A DNA stretch of 64,000 bases from Iodobacter sp. BJB302. Its GTDB lineage: Bacteria; Pseudomonadota; Gammaproteobacteria; Burkholderiales; Chitinibacteraceae. The position numbers were made by a program, and so were the translations under genes. Below, piece after piece: positions 48,305 to 57,883 of the stretch. The notes below the pieces were generated by a model. That model worked only from the letters and a program-made list of their open reading frames with translations. It did not search any database and was not told where the DNA came from. The stretch covers positions 89,370-153,369 of the forward strand of contig NZ_PDZG01000002.1 in NCBI RefSeq assembly GCF_002735645.1. The letters are read 5' to 3'. The first letter of the stretch is position 1; every line of letters begins with the position of its first letter.

Positions 48305-51300
48305 TTACTTCACAGCCAGAATCCCCGCATCGCCAGCACGGCCAAGGCCATTTAAGTGAAGTTTCTGCTCGGCTGAGACCAGAGAATCACCGGCAGATTC
48401 AATCAATTTGCCGTTGGCATCAAATTGCTTCAGCAGATCAGTCATTTGCCCTACATGCTCAGCAGAGACCAGCGTGAGGCTGGTATCAGCAGGCAATTGA
48501 TCTTTCAATGCCCCCACACCTGCTGCCGCTTGTTTCTCTCCTTCTTCAAAGGCAGAAATGGCCTGCACTAAATCAACCACTTTCGAGCGCATATCCGGTG
48601 CGGCGGTAGCTGGGTTATCAGCCACAAACCAGACGTCGGCAGCGGCATGGCTGGATCCATCGGTGCTTTGATATGTGGATTTCAGCCCTACAAAATTGCC
48701 GTTATCTTTTTCTGCGGTTTTGCTCACATCCAGATTCAGCTTGGCAATATCAAGAGACGCAAGTGTTTTCAGCTCTGATGCCTGGCTAACACCATCAGCG
48801 TTTTCATCCAGCCAGACACGCAGATCATTAAAGCCATCGTCCTTAACATCAACCGTGCCATCCTGATTACTATCCAGCCCGGCCAGTGCGGCATAACCAT
48901 CAGCGGCTTTTTCACCAGAACTCAGCACCGAAGATGTACCAAACAGCTCTTTACCATCGTTAATCACACCATCGTGATTACGATCCATAACCAGCAGACC
49001 ATCTCCGCTGCCTACCCAGCCCGTGTTGACTTTTTCACCTGAGGCATACAAATCAAACTTCACGCCATCCGCAATGCTTAAGGTATCCACCTTCCCATTC
49101 TTGTTCAAATCAAGAATCAGCGGGCTGCCCAAGGCCAGATGAGAAATCTGATCCGTCGTAAAGGCCTGAATCTGCGCCGTAGTCATTTGCATCACTTGCG
49201 TCGTGGTAATTGCAGCAACCTGATTCGTGGTCAATGCCTGAATCTGGTTCGTGCCAAGCACAATAATTTGCTGAGTGGTCAGCGCTGCAATCGCTCTGGT
49301 GCTTAACACCACCAGATCAGAGGTTTCTAGGGCGGCCACACTGCTGGTCGAAAGCGCAGCAACCTGAGCAGAATTCAATACCGAAGCCTGATCAGAAGTC
49401 AGCGCAACCGCCTGAGCCGTCGTTAACGCCCCCATTTGTTTTGTAGTAAGCCCAACAAAGGATGTGGTGATTAAGGCTGCCAGATCAGTTGTTTCCAGTG
49501 CGGCAATATTAGTCGAAGACAATGCCGCCACTTGATTCGAACTCAGTACAGCCGCCTGCAGCGCAGTCAGTGCCACAATCTGATCCGTAGTAAACCCGGT
49601 AGCAAGGCTGGCCGATGTTAATGCGACGACCTGATCAGTTGTCAACTTGGCCACTTGCGCCGTGGTCAGCGCATTCACTTGCGCGGTATTCAGTGCAGCA
49701 ATACCGCTGGTTTTAAGAACCACTAAATCACGGGTTTCAAGAGCCGCAACGCTACTGGTAGAAAGTGCGGCGATTTGTGACGACGACAGTGTCGCGGCCT
49801 GATCTGTGGTCAGGGCAACGGTTTGATCCGTAGTCAGGGCACGTACCTGGCTGGTGGTCATCGCGGCCACCGCGGTGGTGGTCAGTACCGCCAGATCGCG
49901 GGTTTCCAGTGCCGCAATATTGCTGGTACTCAGGGCCGCAACCTGACGCGAGGTCAGCTCGGCTGCCTGCGCTGTGGTCAGCGCCACCGCCTGATCGGTG
50001 CTTAAACCCGCCAGTGAGCTGGTGGTGATATTGATCACCTGATCGGTGGTGAGGTTGGCCACTTGATCAGTTGTCAGCGCTTTAACTTGTGCGCTGGAGA
50101 GTGCGGCAATCGCCAGTGTGCTGATCACCGCCAGATCGCGGGTTTCAAGCGCTGCAATATTGGTGGTGGAGAGGGCTGCAACCTGACGCGAAGTCAGAAT
50201 GGCGGCCTGGGCCGTGGTCAGCGCCGCAGCCTGATCGGTGGTGAGGCCCAGCAGTGAGCCGGTGGTCAGGGCCAGTGTCTGATCCGTGGTCAGCGTGGCC
50301 ACTTGTGCCGTGGTCAGGGCTTTAATCTGGTTGCTCGACAGTACGGCAATCCCTGCTGTGCTGACGACGGCCAGATCGCGGGTTTCCAGCGCAGCCATGC
50401 TGTTGGTGGAGAGTGCGGCCACCTGACGGGTTGTCAGCACCGCAGCCTGGGCCGTGGTCAGTGCCACCACCTGATCGGTTGTGAAGCCACTGGCCACCGC
50501 TGCGGTGCTCAGTGCGACCACCTGGTCAGTCGTCAGATTCGCCACTTGGGCGGTGGTCAGCGCATTCACTTGTGCGGTATTCAGTGCGGCAATACCGCTG
50601 GTTTTAAGAACCACTAAATCACGGGTTTCAAGAGCCGCAACGCTACTGGTAGAGAGTGCGGCGATTTGTGACGACGACAGTGTCGCGGCCTGATCCGTGG
50701 TCAGCGCGACAGTTTGATCCGTAGTCAGGGCACGTACCTGGCTGGTGGTCATCGCGGCCACCGCGGTGGTGGTCAGCACCGCCAGATCGCGAGTTTCCAG
50801 TGCTGCAATATTGCTGGTACTCAGGGCCGCAACCTGACGCGAGGTCAGCTCAGCAGCCTGCGCAGTCGTCAGCGCCACCGCCTGATCGGTGCTTAAACCC
50901 GCCAGCGAGCTGGTCTTGATATTGACAACCTGATCCGTCGTCAGATTCGCCACTTGATCGGTGGTCAGTGCTCTGATCTGAGCGCTGGAAAGTGCAGCAA
51001 TCGCCAGCGTACTGATCACGGCCAGATCGCGCGTTTCGAGTGCGGCGATATTAGTGGTAGTGAAGGCAGCAACCTGGCTTGAGGTCAGAGCGGCAGCCTG
51101 TGCAGTAGTCAGTGCAACAATTTGATCTGTAGTCAGGCCCAAGAGCGACGCGGTTGTTAACTGAACCGCCTGATCGGTCGTTAAATTAGCCACTTGCGCT
51201 GTCGTTAATGCCCGAACTTGGTTACTTGAAAGTACGGCAACCGGCAAGGTGGTGACAACGGCCAGATCACGGGTTTCGAGTGCGGCCACATTATTGGTGG

Positions 51301-54223
51301 ACAACGCGGCCACCTGGCGGGTGGTCAGAACGGCAGCCTGGGCCGTGGTCAGGGCGACAACCTGATCGGTGGTCAGCCCGCTTGAAAACGCAGCCGTATT
51401 CAATGCCACAACCTGATCGGTTGTCAGATTAGCTACTTGGGCGGTGGTCATTGCATTAACTTGCGCTGTATTTAACACCGCAATGCCGCTGGTTCGGAGT
51501 ACTACTACATCGCGTGTTTCCAGTGCGGCAACGCTGGTGGTTGAGAGTGCAGCAATTTGCGAAGAAGACAGCGTCGCAGCCTGATCGGTGGTCAGTGCAA
51601 CCGCCTGATCGCTGGTCAGCACCCTGACCTGGCTGGTGGTCATGGCCGCTACGGATGTCGTAGTCAGTACAGCTACATCACGCGTTTCCAGCGCGGCAAT
51701 ATTCGTTGTTGAAAGTGCAGCCACCTGGCGGGAAGTCAGCTCAGTGGCCTGTGCAGTCGTCAGCGCAACAACCTGATCCGTCGTCAAACCGCCAAGTGCG
51801 GTGGTACTGATATTGACGGCCTGATCTGTTGTTAAATTAGCAACCTGATCGGTCGTCAGTGCTCTGACTTGCGCACTGGACAGTACCGCCACACCTTGCG
51901 TACTGACCACGGCTAAATCACGGGTTTCCAGCGCTGCAATATTGGCAGTAGAAAGCGCTGCGACCTGACGTGTTGTTAGTACGGCAGCCTGTGCCGTATT
52001 TAATGCAACCACCTGATCTGTGGTTAAGCCACTGCCTACCGCACTGGTCGTCAGGGCAACCACCTGATCGGTGGTCAGATTATTCACTTGTGCAGTGGTC
52101 AGCGCTCTGGTTTGCGTACTTGACAATACGGCAACATCAGCCGTGCTGATCACCACCAGGTCCCGGGTTTCCAGTGCGGCCACATTATTGGTGGACAACG
52201 CGGCCACCTGGCGGGTGGTCAGAACGGCAGCCTGGGCCGTGGTCAGGGCGACAACCTGATCGGTGGTCAGCCCGCTTGAAAACGCAGCCGTATTCAATGC
52301 CACAACCTGATCGGTTGTCAGATTAGCTACTTGGGCGGTGGTCATTGCATTAACTTGCGCTGTATTTAACACCGCAATGCCGCTGGTTCGGAGTACTACT
52401 ACATCGCGTGTTTCCAGTGCGGCAACGCTGGTGGTTGAGAGTGCAGCAATTTGCGAAGAAGACAGCGTCGCAGCCTGATCGGTGGTCAGTGCAACCGCCT
52501 GATCGCTGGTCAGCACCCTGACCTGGCTGGTGGTCATGGCCGCTACGGATGTCGTAGTCAGTACAGCTACATCACGCGTTTCCAGCGCGGCAATATTCGT
52601 TGTTGAAAGTGCAGCCACCTGGCGGGAAGTCAGCTCAGTGGCCTGTGCAGTCGTCAGCGCAACAACCTGATCCGTCGTCAAACCGCCAAGTGCGGTGGTA
52701 CTGATATTGACGGCCTGATCTGTTGTTAAATTAGCAACCTGATCGGTCGTCAGTGCTCTGACTTGCGCACTGGACAGTACCGCCACACCTTGCGTACTGA
52801 CCACGGCTAAATCACGGGTTTCCAGCGCTGCAATATTGGCAGTAGAAAGCGCTGCGACCTGACGTGTTGTTAGTACGGCAGCCTGTGCCGTATTTAATGC
52901 AACCACCTGATCTGTGGTTAAGCCACTGCCTACCGCACTGGTCGTCAGGGCAACCACCTGATCGGTGGTCAGATTATTCACTTGTGCAGTGGTCAGCGCT
53001 CTGGTTTGCGTACTTGACAATACGGCAACACCCGCCGTGCTCAGCACCACCAAATCACGGGTTTCCAGCGCCGCAACATTGCTGGTAGACAGTGCCGCGA
53101 TCTGGCGGGTGGTCAGCACAGCTGCCTGAGCTGTATTCAAAGCCACAATCTGATCTGTTGTTAAGCCACTTGCCAGCGCCGCAGTACTTAGCGCCACCAC
53201 CTGATCCGTAGTCAGATTAGAGACTTGCGCGGTGGTCATTGCGTTGATCTGGGCAGTGCTCAGAGCAGCAATGCCGCTGGTTCGGAGCACCACTACATCG
53301 CGTGTTTCCAGTGCGGCAACGCTGGTGGTTGAGAGTGCAGCAATTTGCGAAGAAGACAGCGTTGCAGCCTGATCGGTGGTCAGTGCAACCGCCTGATCGC
53401 TGGTCAGCGCCCTGACCTGGCTGGTGGTCATTGCCGCTACGGATGTCGTAGTCAGCACAGCTACATCCCGTGTTTCCAGCGCGGCAATATTCGTCGTTGA
53501 AAGTGCAGCGATCTGGCGGGAAGTTAGCTCAGTGGCCTGTGCGGTGGTAAGGGCAACCACCTGATCTGTCGTCAAGCCACTTAAAGACGAGGTATTCAGG
53601 TTAACCACCTGATCCGTCGTTAAATTAGCGACCTGATCGGTCGTCAGTGCTCTGACTTGCGCACTGGACAGCACCGCCACACCCTGGGTGCCGATCACGG
53701 CTAAATCACGGGTTTCGAGTGCAGCGATATTAGTAGTGGAAAGTGCGGCCACCTGACGGGAAGTCAGCACTGCGGCCTGTGCCGTACTTAAAGCAACAAT
53801 TTGATCTGTACTGAAACCACTCCCCACAACCGTTGTAGTCAGGGCAACCACCTGATCTGTGGTCAGATTATTAACCTGAGCAGTAGTCAGCGCTCTGGCT
53901 TGCGTGCTGGAGAGTGTGGCAATACCGGATGTACTCAGCACTACAAGATCACGTGTTTCAAGGGCCGCAATATTTGTACTTGTCAGGGCGGCAATCTGGC
54001 GCGTGGTTAAGACTTGTGCCTGAGCGGTAGTCAGCGCCACAACCTGATCGGTGGTTAAGCCACGGCTAATTTGCGAAGTGGTCAGCACCACGATCTGTGC
54101 TGTAGTTAATGCAGCAAACTGGCTGGTAGAAAATTCCGCTATATCTGCGGTCGTAAATCCAGCGATTTGCTGGGTTGTCAGTGCAGCAACCTGTGCCGTC
54201 GACAGTGCAGTGATATAGCTCAT
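48305..54223 (-). CDS. Giant octapeptide-repeat protein (about 210 L-T-T-x-Q-V-x-A units) with C-terminal calcium-binding-like domain
   Basis: A 1972-residue protein. Residues 1 to about 1690 are an almost unbroken array of octapeptides of the form L-[ST]-[ST]-x-Q-[IV]-x-A (for example LTTDQVVALTTAQAAVL). About every tenth unit is replaced by an ETRD unit (AALETRDLAVL): some 22 such units. Four ETRD modules form a 298-residue super-repeat, present five times. The C-terminal 280 residues resemble FrpC-like domains: LDLNKNGKVDTL, MDRNHDGVINDGKELFG, DSNQDGTVDVKDDGF, all EF-hand-like loops. No signal peptide. Start: ATG 54221-54223 after AGGAAG, rather than the TTG at 54250. The adjacent type I exporter is its likely route; fold and role are unknown. 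Confidence 0.92.
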   Translation of the reverse strand: MSYITALSTAQVAALTTQQIAGFTTADIAEFSTSQFAALTTAQIVVLTTSQISRGLTTDQVVALTTAQAQVLTTRQIAALTSTNIAALETRDLVVLSTSGIATLSSTQARALTTAQVNNLTTDQVVALTTTVVGSGFSTDQIVALSTAQAAVLTSRQVAALSTTNIAALETRDLAVIGTQGVAVLSSAQVRALTTDQVANLTTDQVVNLNTSSLSGLTTDQVVALTTAQATELTSRQIAALSTTNIAALETRDVAVLTTTSVAAMTTSQVRALTSDQAVALTTDQAATLSSSQIAALSTTSVAALETRDVVVLRTSGIAALSTAQINAMTTAQVSNLTTDQVVALSTAALASGLTTDQIVALNTAQAAVLTTRQIAALSTSNVAALETRDLVVLSTAGVAVLSSTQTRALTTAQVNNLTTDQVVALTTSAVGSGLTTDQVVALNTAQAAVLTTRQVAALSTANIAALETRDLAVVSTQGVAVLSSAQVRALTTDQVANLTTDQAVNISTTALGGLTTDQVVALTTAQATELTSRQVAALSTTNIAALETRDVAVLTTTSVAAMTTSQVRVLTSDQAVALTTDQAATLSSSQIAALSTTSVAALETRDVVVLRTSGIAVLNTAQVNAMTTAQVANLTTDQVVALNTAAFSSGLTTDQVVALTTAQAAVLTTRQVAALSTNNVAALETRDLVVISTADVAVLSSTQTRALTTAQVNNLTTDQVVALTTSAVGSGLTTDQVVALNTAQAAVLTTRQVAALSTANIAALETRDLAVVSTQGVAVLSSAQVRALTTDQVANLTTDQAVNISTTALGGLTTDQVVALTTAQATELTSRQVAALSTTNIAALETRDVAVLTTTSVAAMTTSQVRVLTSDQAVALTTDQAATLSSSQIAALSTTSVAALETRDVVVLRTSGIAVLNTAQVNAMTTAQVANLTTDQVVALNTAAFSSGLTTDQVVALTTAQAAVLTTRQVAALSTNNVAALETRDLAVVTTLPVAVLSSNQVRALTTAQVANLTTDQAVQLTTASLLGLTTDQIVALTTAQAAALTSSQVAAFTTTNIAALETRDLAVISTLAIAALSSAQIRALTTDQVANLTTDQVVNIKTSSLAGLSTDQAVALTTAQAAELTSRQVAALSTSNIAALETRDLAVLTTTAVAAMTTSQVRALTTDQTVALTTDQAATLSSSQIAALSTSSVAALETRDLVVLKTSGIAALNTAQVNALTTAQVANLTTDQVVALSTAAVASGFTTDQVVALTTAQAAVLTTRQVAALSTNSMAALETRDLAVVSTAGIAVLSSNQIKALTTAQVATLTTDQTLALTTGSLLGLTTDQAAALTTAQAAILTSRQVAALSTTNIAALETRDLAVISTLAIAALSSAQVKALTTDQVANLTTDQVINITTSSLAGLSTDQAVALTTAQAAELTSRQVAALSTSNIAALETRDLAVLTTTAVAAMTTSQVRALTTDQTVALTTDQAATLSSSQIAALSTSSVAALETRDLVVLKTSGIAALNTAQVNALTTAQVAKLTTDQVVALTSASLATGFTTDQIVALTALQAAVLSSNQVAALSSTNIAALETTDLAALITTSFVGLTTKQMGALTTAQAVALTSDQASVLNSAQVAALSTSSVAALETSDLVVLSTRAIAALTTQQIIVLGTNQIQALTTNQVAAITTTQVMQMTTAQIQAFTTDQISHLALGSPLILDLNKNGKVDTLSIADGVKFDLYASGEKVNTGWVGSGDGLLVMDRNHDGVINDGKELFGTSSVLSSGEKAADGYAALAGLDSNQDGTVDVKDDGFNDLRVWLDENADGVSQASELKTLASLDIAKLNLDVSKTAEKDNGNFVGLKSTYQSTDGSSHAAADVWFVADNPATAAPDMRSKVVDLVQAISAFEEGEKQAAAGVGALKDQLPADTSLTLVSAEHVGQMTDLLKQFDANGKLIESAGDSLVSAEQKLHLNGLGRAGDAGILAVK
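51280..53030 (-). repeat. 894-bp tandem duplication inside the octapeptide gene
   Basis: 51280-52136 and 52174-53030 appear identical over about 857 bp by eye, at an exact spacing of 894 bp (298 codons). Sequence on each side differs by scattered bases, so the identity is confined to this unit. This suggests a recent duplication or conversion between super-repeats. Confidence 0.85.
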
Positions 54224-54541
54224 TTTTTTCTTCCTGAAGAGTGACTTCAAACCGCAATTGCAGACTTAGGCACTGATTTACGCTCTAATTTTCCACAAAA
54301 GCTTACAAGAAATATTGTTTACTTATTTATAAAAATGTGAATTTCATTTAAACAAGCAACAAATACCATCACGAACCACATCTATCGACAAAAATAAAGG
54401 TAACTTTAGCACAATGAAATGCTTATTTTCTTACATAATTTAATCGGCAAAAAAACCGCAAACCCCCGCTATGCTTTTGATTTTGCGCCAAAAATCACCA
54501 AAAATTCAACAGAAACACCACAGGAAACAGATCAATGGTTA

Positions 54542-54563
54542 AAATGTGATCACAATCACAAAA
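54542..54563. promoter_or_regulatory. CRP/Vfr-like binding site
   Basis: AAATGTGATCACAATCACAA contains TGTGA-N6-TCACA (54545-54549 and 54556-54560), the full consensus of CRP-type activators. It sits in the 360-bp gap upstream of the giant octapeptide-repeat gene (minus strand), about 320 bp before its start codon, and just past the end of the phosphonate cluster. Which gene it serves is not certain. Confidence 0.6.
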
Positions 54564-54585
54564 AACTACACCCCACCCCGTTCAC

Positions 54586-55245
54586 TTACATAAAATTACA
54601 CCAGCGTAATATTTTCCATCCTTTTTGCGCAGCAAGATCGCACAAAACAGAATCGGGATTCACCACACAAGCATTCTCAACCGCCAGCAGCAGTGGCACA
54701 TCATTTCTTGAATCGCTATAACCCGAACTGCCCGCCAGAACTTCACCCTCTTTTTGCAGCCAATCATGCAATCGCAGCACCTTGCCCTGCTGGTAAGTCA
54801 GCACGCCCCTTGTCTGCCCCGTATATAAACCCGCCTTGCTCTCCAGAGCGATAGCAAGATAATCGGCAACGCCCAAAAAGCGGGCGACAGGACCAACAAT
54901 ATGCTCACCCGTTGCAGAAATAATCAGCACCCTGTCTCCCCTCGCCCGGTGCTTTTCAATCACCTGCCGCGCCTCTGCAAACACGACGGGGGCAATCATT
55001 TGCTCAATAAAAACGGCCACCCACTGCCCCACCCCATCAACCGAACGCCCTTTTAAGGCTTGCAGCGTAAAAGACATATAGTCTTCCATTTGCAAAAGCC
55101 CCTGGTGATAGGCCCGCATCAGCTCCGCTTCTTTGGCCAGCATGCTGGCGTCGGCCAGACCTTTATTCACTAAAAATTGCAAAAACAGGCTGGCGCTATC
55201 GCCATTAATTAATGTGTCGTCTAAATCAAAAATTGCTAATGCCAT
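54586..55245 (-). CDS. HAD-IB family phosphatase-like hydrolase
   Basis: A 219-residue HAD protein: motif I AIFDLDDTLINGDS, motif II IISATGEHI, motif III/IV SSGYSDSRNDVPLL. The subfamily includes SerB-like phosphatases with a helical cap. Its place as the last gene of the phosphonate cluster suggests phosphate release from a degradation intermediate, but PhnX already cleaves phosphonoacetaldehyde, so its substrate is unclear. The gap to the upstream FAD-oxidoreductase gene is 148 bp, so it may have its own promoter. Confidence 0.85.
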   Translation of the reverse strand: MALAIFDLDDTLINGDSASLFLQFLVNKGLADASMLAKEAELMRAYHQGLLQMEDYMSFTLQALKGRSVDGVGQWVAVFIEQMIAPVVFAEARQVIEKHRARGDRVLIISATGEHIVGPVARFLGVADYLAIALESKAGLYTGQTRGVLTYQQGKVLRLHDWLQKEGEVLAGSSGYSDSRNDVPLLLAVENACVVNPDSVLCDLAAQKGWKILRWCNFM

Positions 55246-55393
55246 TACTTATCCTTGCTTCGCCTCAGACAGGCTTGGGATGATTGGTGGTGGTTTGTGG
55301 CTTGCATACTGCACTTTCACCTGCGCCCCAAAATCAACGCAGGCAAAAACGTCGGGCAAGCCTTGCATCGTGCTCAAATTAAATATCAACTAC

Positions 55394-56794
55394 TCAGGCT
55401 TTATCAGATTTACCAGCCGCAGCGGCAAAGCCCGCCAGCTTGCAATCCAAAAGCCAGGGCTGTGCGCCTTTGTCTTCCGCGTTTTCTTTACGGCGAATGG
55501 CGTTTCTTACCATATTGGCCCCTAGCCAGCGTATCGGCTCTGGCGGAAAAAAGCCTCTTGGGCCCGTGACCAGCGGGCTGCGCGTCCATTCATTATCTGC
55601 ATCCAGCACAAGGGACGATAAAACCTGCCCGCCCAGATAAGCTGGCCCCACGCCATTTCCCGAATAGCCAAAGCCATAAAAAATATGCGGATGCTGATTA
55701 AGCCTGCCAAAAAATGGGATACCCGTTACCGATCGATCGGAAGGGCCATTCCATGAGGCGGCAATTGCCACGTCTTGCAGGGCAGGGAAAAATCGCCTCA
55801 AGGTATGCGTAAGCGACTGCTGATAAGCACTCGGCTTATCAAACGCGGCCAGCATCCGGTTGCCATAGGAAAAAGTATTACCACCCTTGCCCAGCATCAA
55901 TCTCCCGTCTGCGGTGCTGCGATAGTAATTCACAAAAATACGTGAATCGCACACCGCCACACCACGCGTGAGGCCGGTGCGCTGCAAAAGATCGGGGCAA
56001 GGCTCGGTGATAATCATATCGGACGAAACCACCGCAATGCTGCGAGATAAAGCCGGAAACAGCGTCGCCATCGAAGCATTCAGCGCTAGCACTACGCTGC
56101 CCGCGCTGATTTTGCCATGCGCCGTCACCACCACCGGTCTGGCGCTTTCGATCAGGCGCTCCATTGGTGTGGCTTCAAAAATCTGCACGCCCATTGCCCT
56201 GGCCACCCGCGCCAGACCCCGCACCAGCAAGCCCGGCTGCACGCTGCCCCCTACAGGTGAAAAAGCACCTGCAATATGCAGATCCGACCCTGCCATCAGT
56301 TTAACTTCGTGCCCGGGCAGGCCGACCCAAGTTGAAGCACGATGCCGCGCCAGCTCGTTCATTACACCATCCATACTGCCTAGCTGAGCGGTATTGGTGG
56401 CGGTATAGAGCGTGCCATCGACGCGCACTTCGGCATCGATCTGATGATCGCGGCAAAATTGTGCAATCTGATAAACCGCGTCTTCCGAGGCTTTAACGAT
56501 ACGCAGTGCTTCAGCCTCGCCAAACAGCCTTTTCAACGTCAAAAATTTTGTCGCCAATGTCAGCAGACAGCCACCATTGCGGCCAGACGCGCCGCTGCCG
56601 CAAAGGTCTTTCTCGATCATCACCACGCTTAATTCAGGCTTCGCTGTTTTGAGCGAAATCGCTGTCCATAAGCCGGTATACCCCCCTCCCACAATGCACA
56701 CATCGGCCTGTAAATCCTGCCTGAGCGGCGCGGCAGCTGGCGGGTTTTCTTTAATTAAGGCCTGCTCAAACCACCAAGGGCGATATTCACTCAT
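55394..56794 (-). CDS. FAD-dependent oxidoreductase (DAO/glycine-oxidase fold) of the phosphonate cluster
   Basis: A 466-residue flavoenzyme. N-terminal FAD-binding Rossmann motif VCIVGGGYTGLWTAISL, ATG-like GSGASGRNGGCLL, and a C-terminal FYGFGYSGNGVGPAYLGG with the FAD-contacting GxGxG-type loop. The family is the DAO-like amine/amino-acid oxidases. In phnWX loci such enzymes have been linked to oxidation of AEP or its N-alkyl derivatives to phosphonoacetaldehyde, bypassing or supplementing PhnW. Which amine it takes cannot be told from sequence. It follows phnX on the same strand after a repeat-bearing gap of about 200 bp. Confidence 0.85.
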   Translation of the reverse strand: MSEYRPWWFEQALIKENPPAAAPLRQDLQADVCIVGGGYTGLWTAISLKTAKPELSVVMIEKDLCGSGASGRNGGCLLTLATKFLTLKRLFGEAEALRIVKASEDAVYQIAQFCRDHQIDAEVRVDGTLYTATNTAQLGSMDGVMNELARHRASTWVGLPGHEVKLMAGSDLHIAGAFSPVGGSVQPGLLVRGLARVARAMGVQIFEATPMERLIESARPVVVTAHGKISAGSVVLALNASMATLFPALSRSIAVVSSDMIITEPCPDLLQRTGLTRGVAVCDSRIFVNYYRSTADGRLMLGKGGNTFSYGNRMLAAFDKPSAYQQSLTHTLRRFFPALQDVAIAASWNGPSDRSVTGIPFFGRLNQHPHIFYGFGYSGNGVGPAYLGGQVLSSLVLDADNEWTRSPLVTGPRGFFPPEPIRWLGANMVRNAIRRKENAEDKGAQPWLLDCKLAGFAAAAGKSDKA

Positions 56795-56868
56795 TAGAGC
56801 CTTCCCAATCTATATAAGTATCAAACTCAGCGCGTCTTTTGAGGGGAGCTAAGTCTTAAACCCTCGAT

Positions 56869-56975
56869 GCCACAGAGAGCACAGAGGAAAGCAATTTTTT
56901 GATAAAAGCCTCGATGTTTTCTCTGTGGATTCTGTGTCCTCGTTTTACTCTGTGGTTCAAGATTTAACTCAAGCC
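56869..56975. repeat. Two facing copies of the CTCTGTG repeat between phnX and the FAD gene
   Basis: 56869-56897 (reverse orientation, CCACAGAGAGCACAGAGG) and 56914-56975 (forward, ending TCTGTGGTTCAAGATTTAA) belong to the dispersed repeat family seen at 1205, 1699, 59339 and 62619. Together they form an imperfect inverted repeat in the leader of the FAD-oxidoreductase gene. Confidence 0.65.
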
Positions 56976-56994
56976 CAAACATCACCAAGCAAAA

Positions 56995-57828
56995 TCAAGG
57001 ACGCTCAGATCGGGCCATGCGCGCTTCAATATCGGCCAATATCGGAAGTAAATCGGCGATGCTGTCGATCACATAATGCGCCCCCGCTCGTGACAATTTG
57101 TCTACCGCCACGGCACGTTTTTTTGCTTGCTCGGAGGGGCTTAAATCGGCCCATTCTGCAGCGGTCAGCCCGACTTCATTGCCAGTCACGGATAAACCTA
57201 CCGTCCACATACCGGCATTTAAGCCCTCATCAATCCCCACTGCCGTATCGTCCACTTTCACGCAGGCGGCTACATCACTTACCGCCAGATCGATTACATT
57301 TTGCAAAGCCATCCACGGCCCCGGGCGCGCGCCTGCTTTCAGATCATCGGCCGCCACAACGCAATCTGGCGCGTAGCCGCGCTCACGGGCAATCGGCAGC
57401 AAGGCATTCATGACCTGGCGCGGGTAGCCGGTGCAACTGCCAATTTTGATGCCTTTCACCCTCAGCGCTGCCATTACATCAAGCGCACCATTAATCGGCA
57501 GGGAATACTGGCCCACTTTGGCAATCTGCAAAGGCATAAACGCCGCGTACAGCGCATCCACATCGGAGTCTGTCATGCTGCGATCAAACTTCGCCTGCCA
57601 GCGCGCGGCCACCGTCGGCAATTGACCCAGCGCCTTGATATGATCCCATTTCGCCATTCCCATAGGCACACGAGCCTCGGCAAGAGAGATCTCAATACCA
57701 AAGCCAGCAAAAGCCTCGATCAAAACCTGAGTCGGCGCAAAAGAGCCAAAATCCAGCACAGTGCCAGCCCAGTCAAAAATAACAGCCTGAATCGGGCCAA
57801 GATAAGCACGGGTGTAGCGATAGTTCAT
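56995..57828 (-). CDS. phnX: Phosphonoacetaldehyde hydrolase PhnX
   Basis: Cleaves the C-P bond of phosphonoacetaldehyde to acetaldehyde and phosphate. HAD nucleophile in [14 protein letters not shown], Schiff-base lysine in [10 protein letters not shown] (family position about residue 60), and [13 protein letters not shown] are all conserved. The 277-residue length is normal. AAGGAA lies well placed before the ATG. It follows phnW by 55 bp, consistent with the usual PhnW-PhnX pathway that turns AEP into acetaldehyde. Confidence 0.96.
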   Translation of the reverse strand: MNYRYTRAYLGPIQAVIFDWAGTVLDFGSFAPTQVLIEAFAGFGIEISLAEARVPMGMAKWDHIKALGQLPTVAARWQAKFDRSMTDSDVDALYAAFMPLQIAKVGQYSLPINGALDVMAALRVKGIKIGSCTGYPRQVMNALLPIARERGYAPDCVVAADDLKAGARPGPWMALQNVIDLAVSDVAACVKVDDTAVGIDEGLNAGMWTVGLSVTGNEVGLTAAEWADLSPSEQAKKRAVAVDKLSRAGAHYVIDSIADLLPILADIEARMARSERP

Positions 57829-57883
57829 GGTTGTTCCTTGATTATTTAACTGCTTTTAATTGTTGATACACTGCAAAAATCCA

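Noticed and set aside
49823..54010. Plus-strand frames of 60-104 codons opposite the octapeptide array
   Set aside because: Short Gly/Cys/Arg-rich shadows that recur with the repeat unit.
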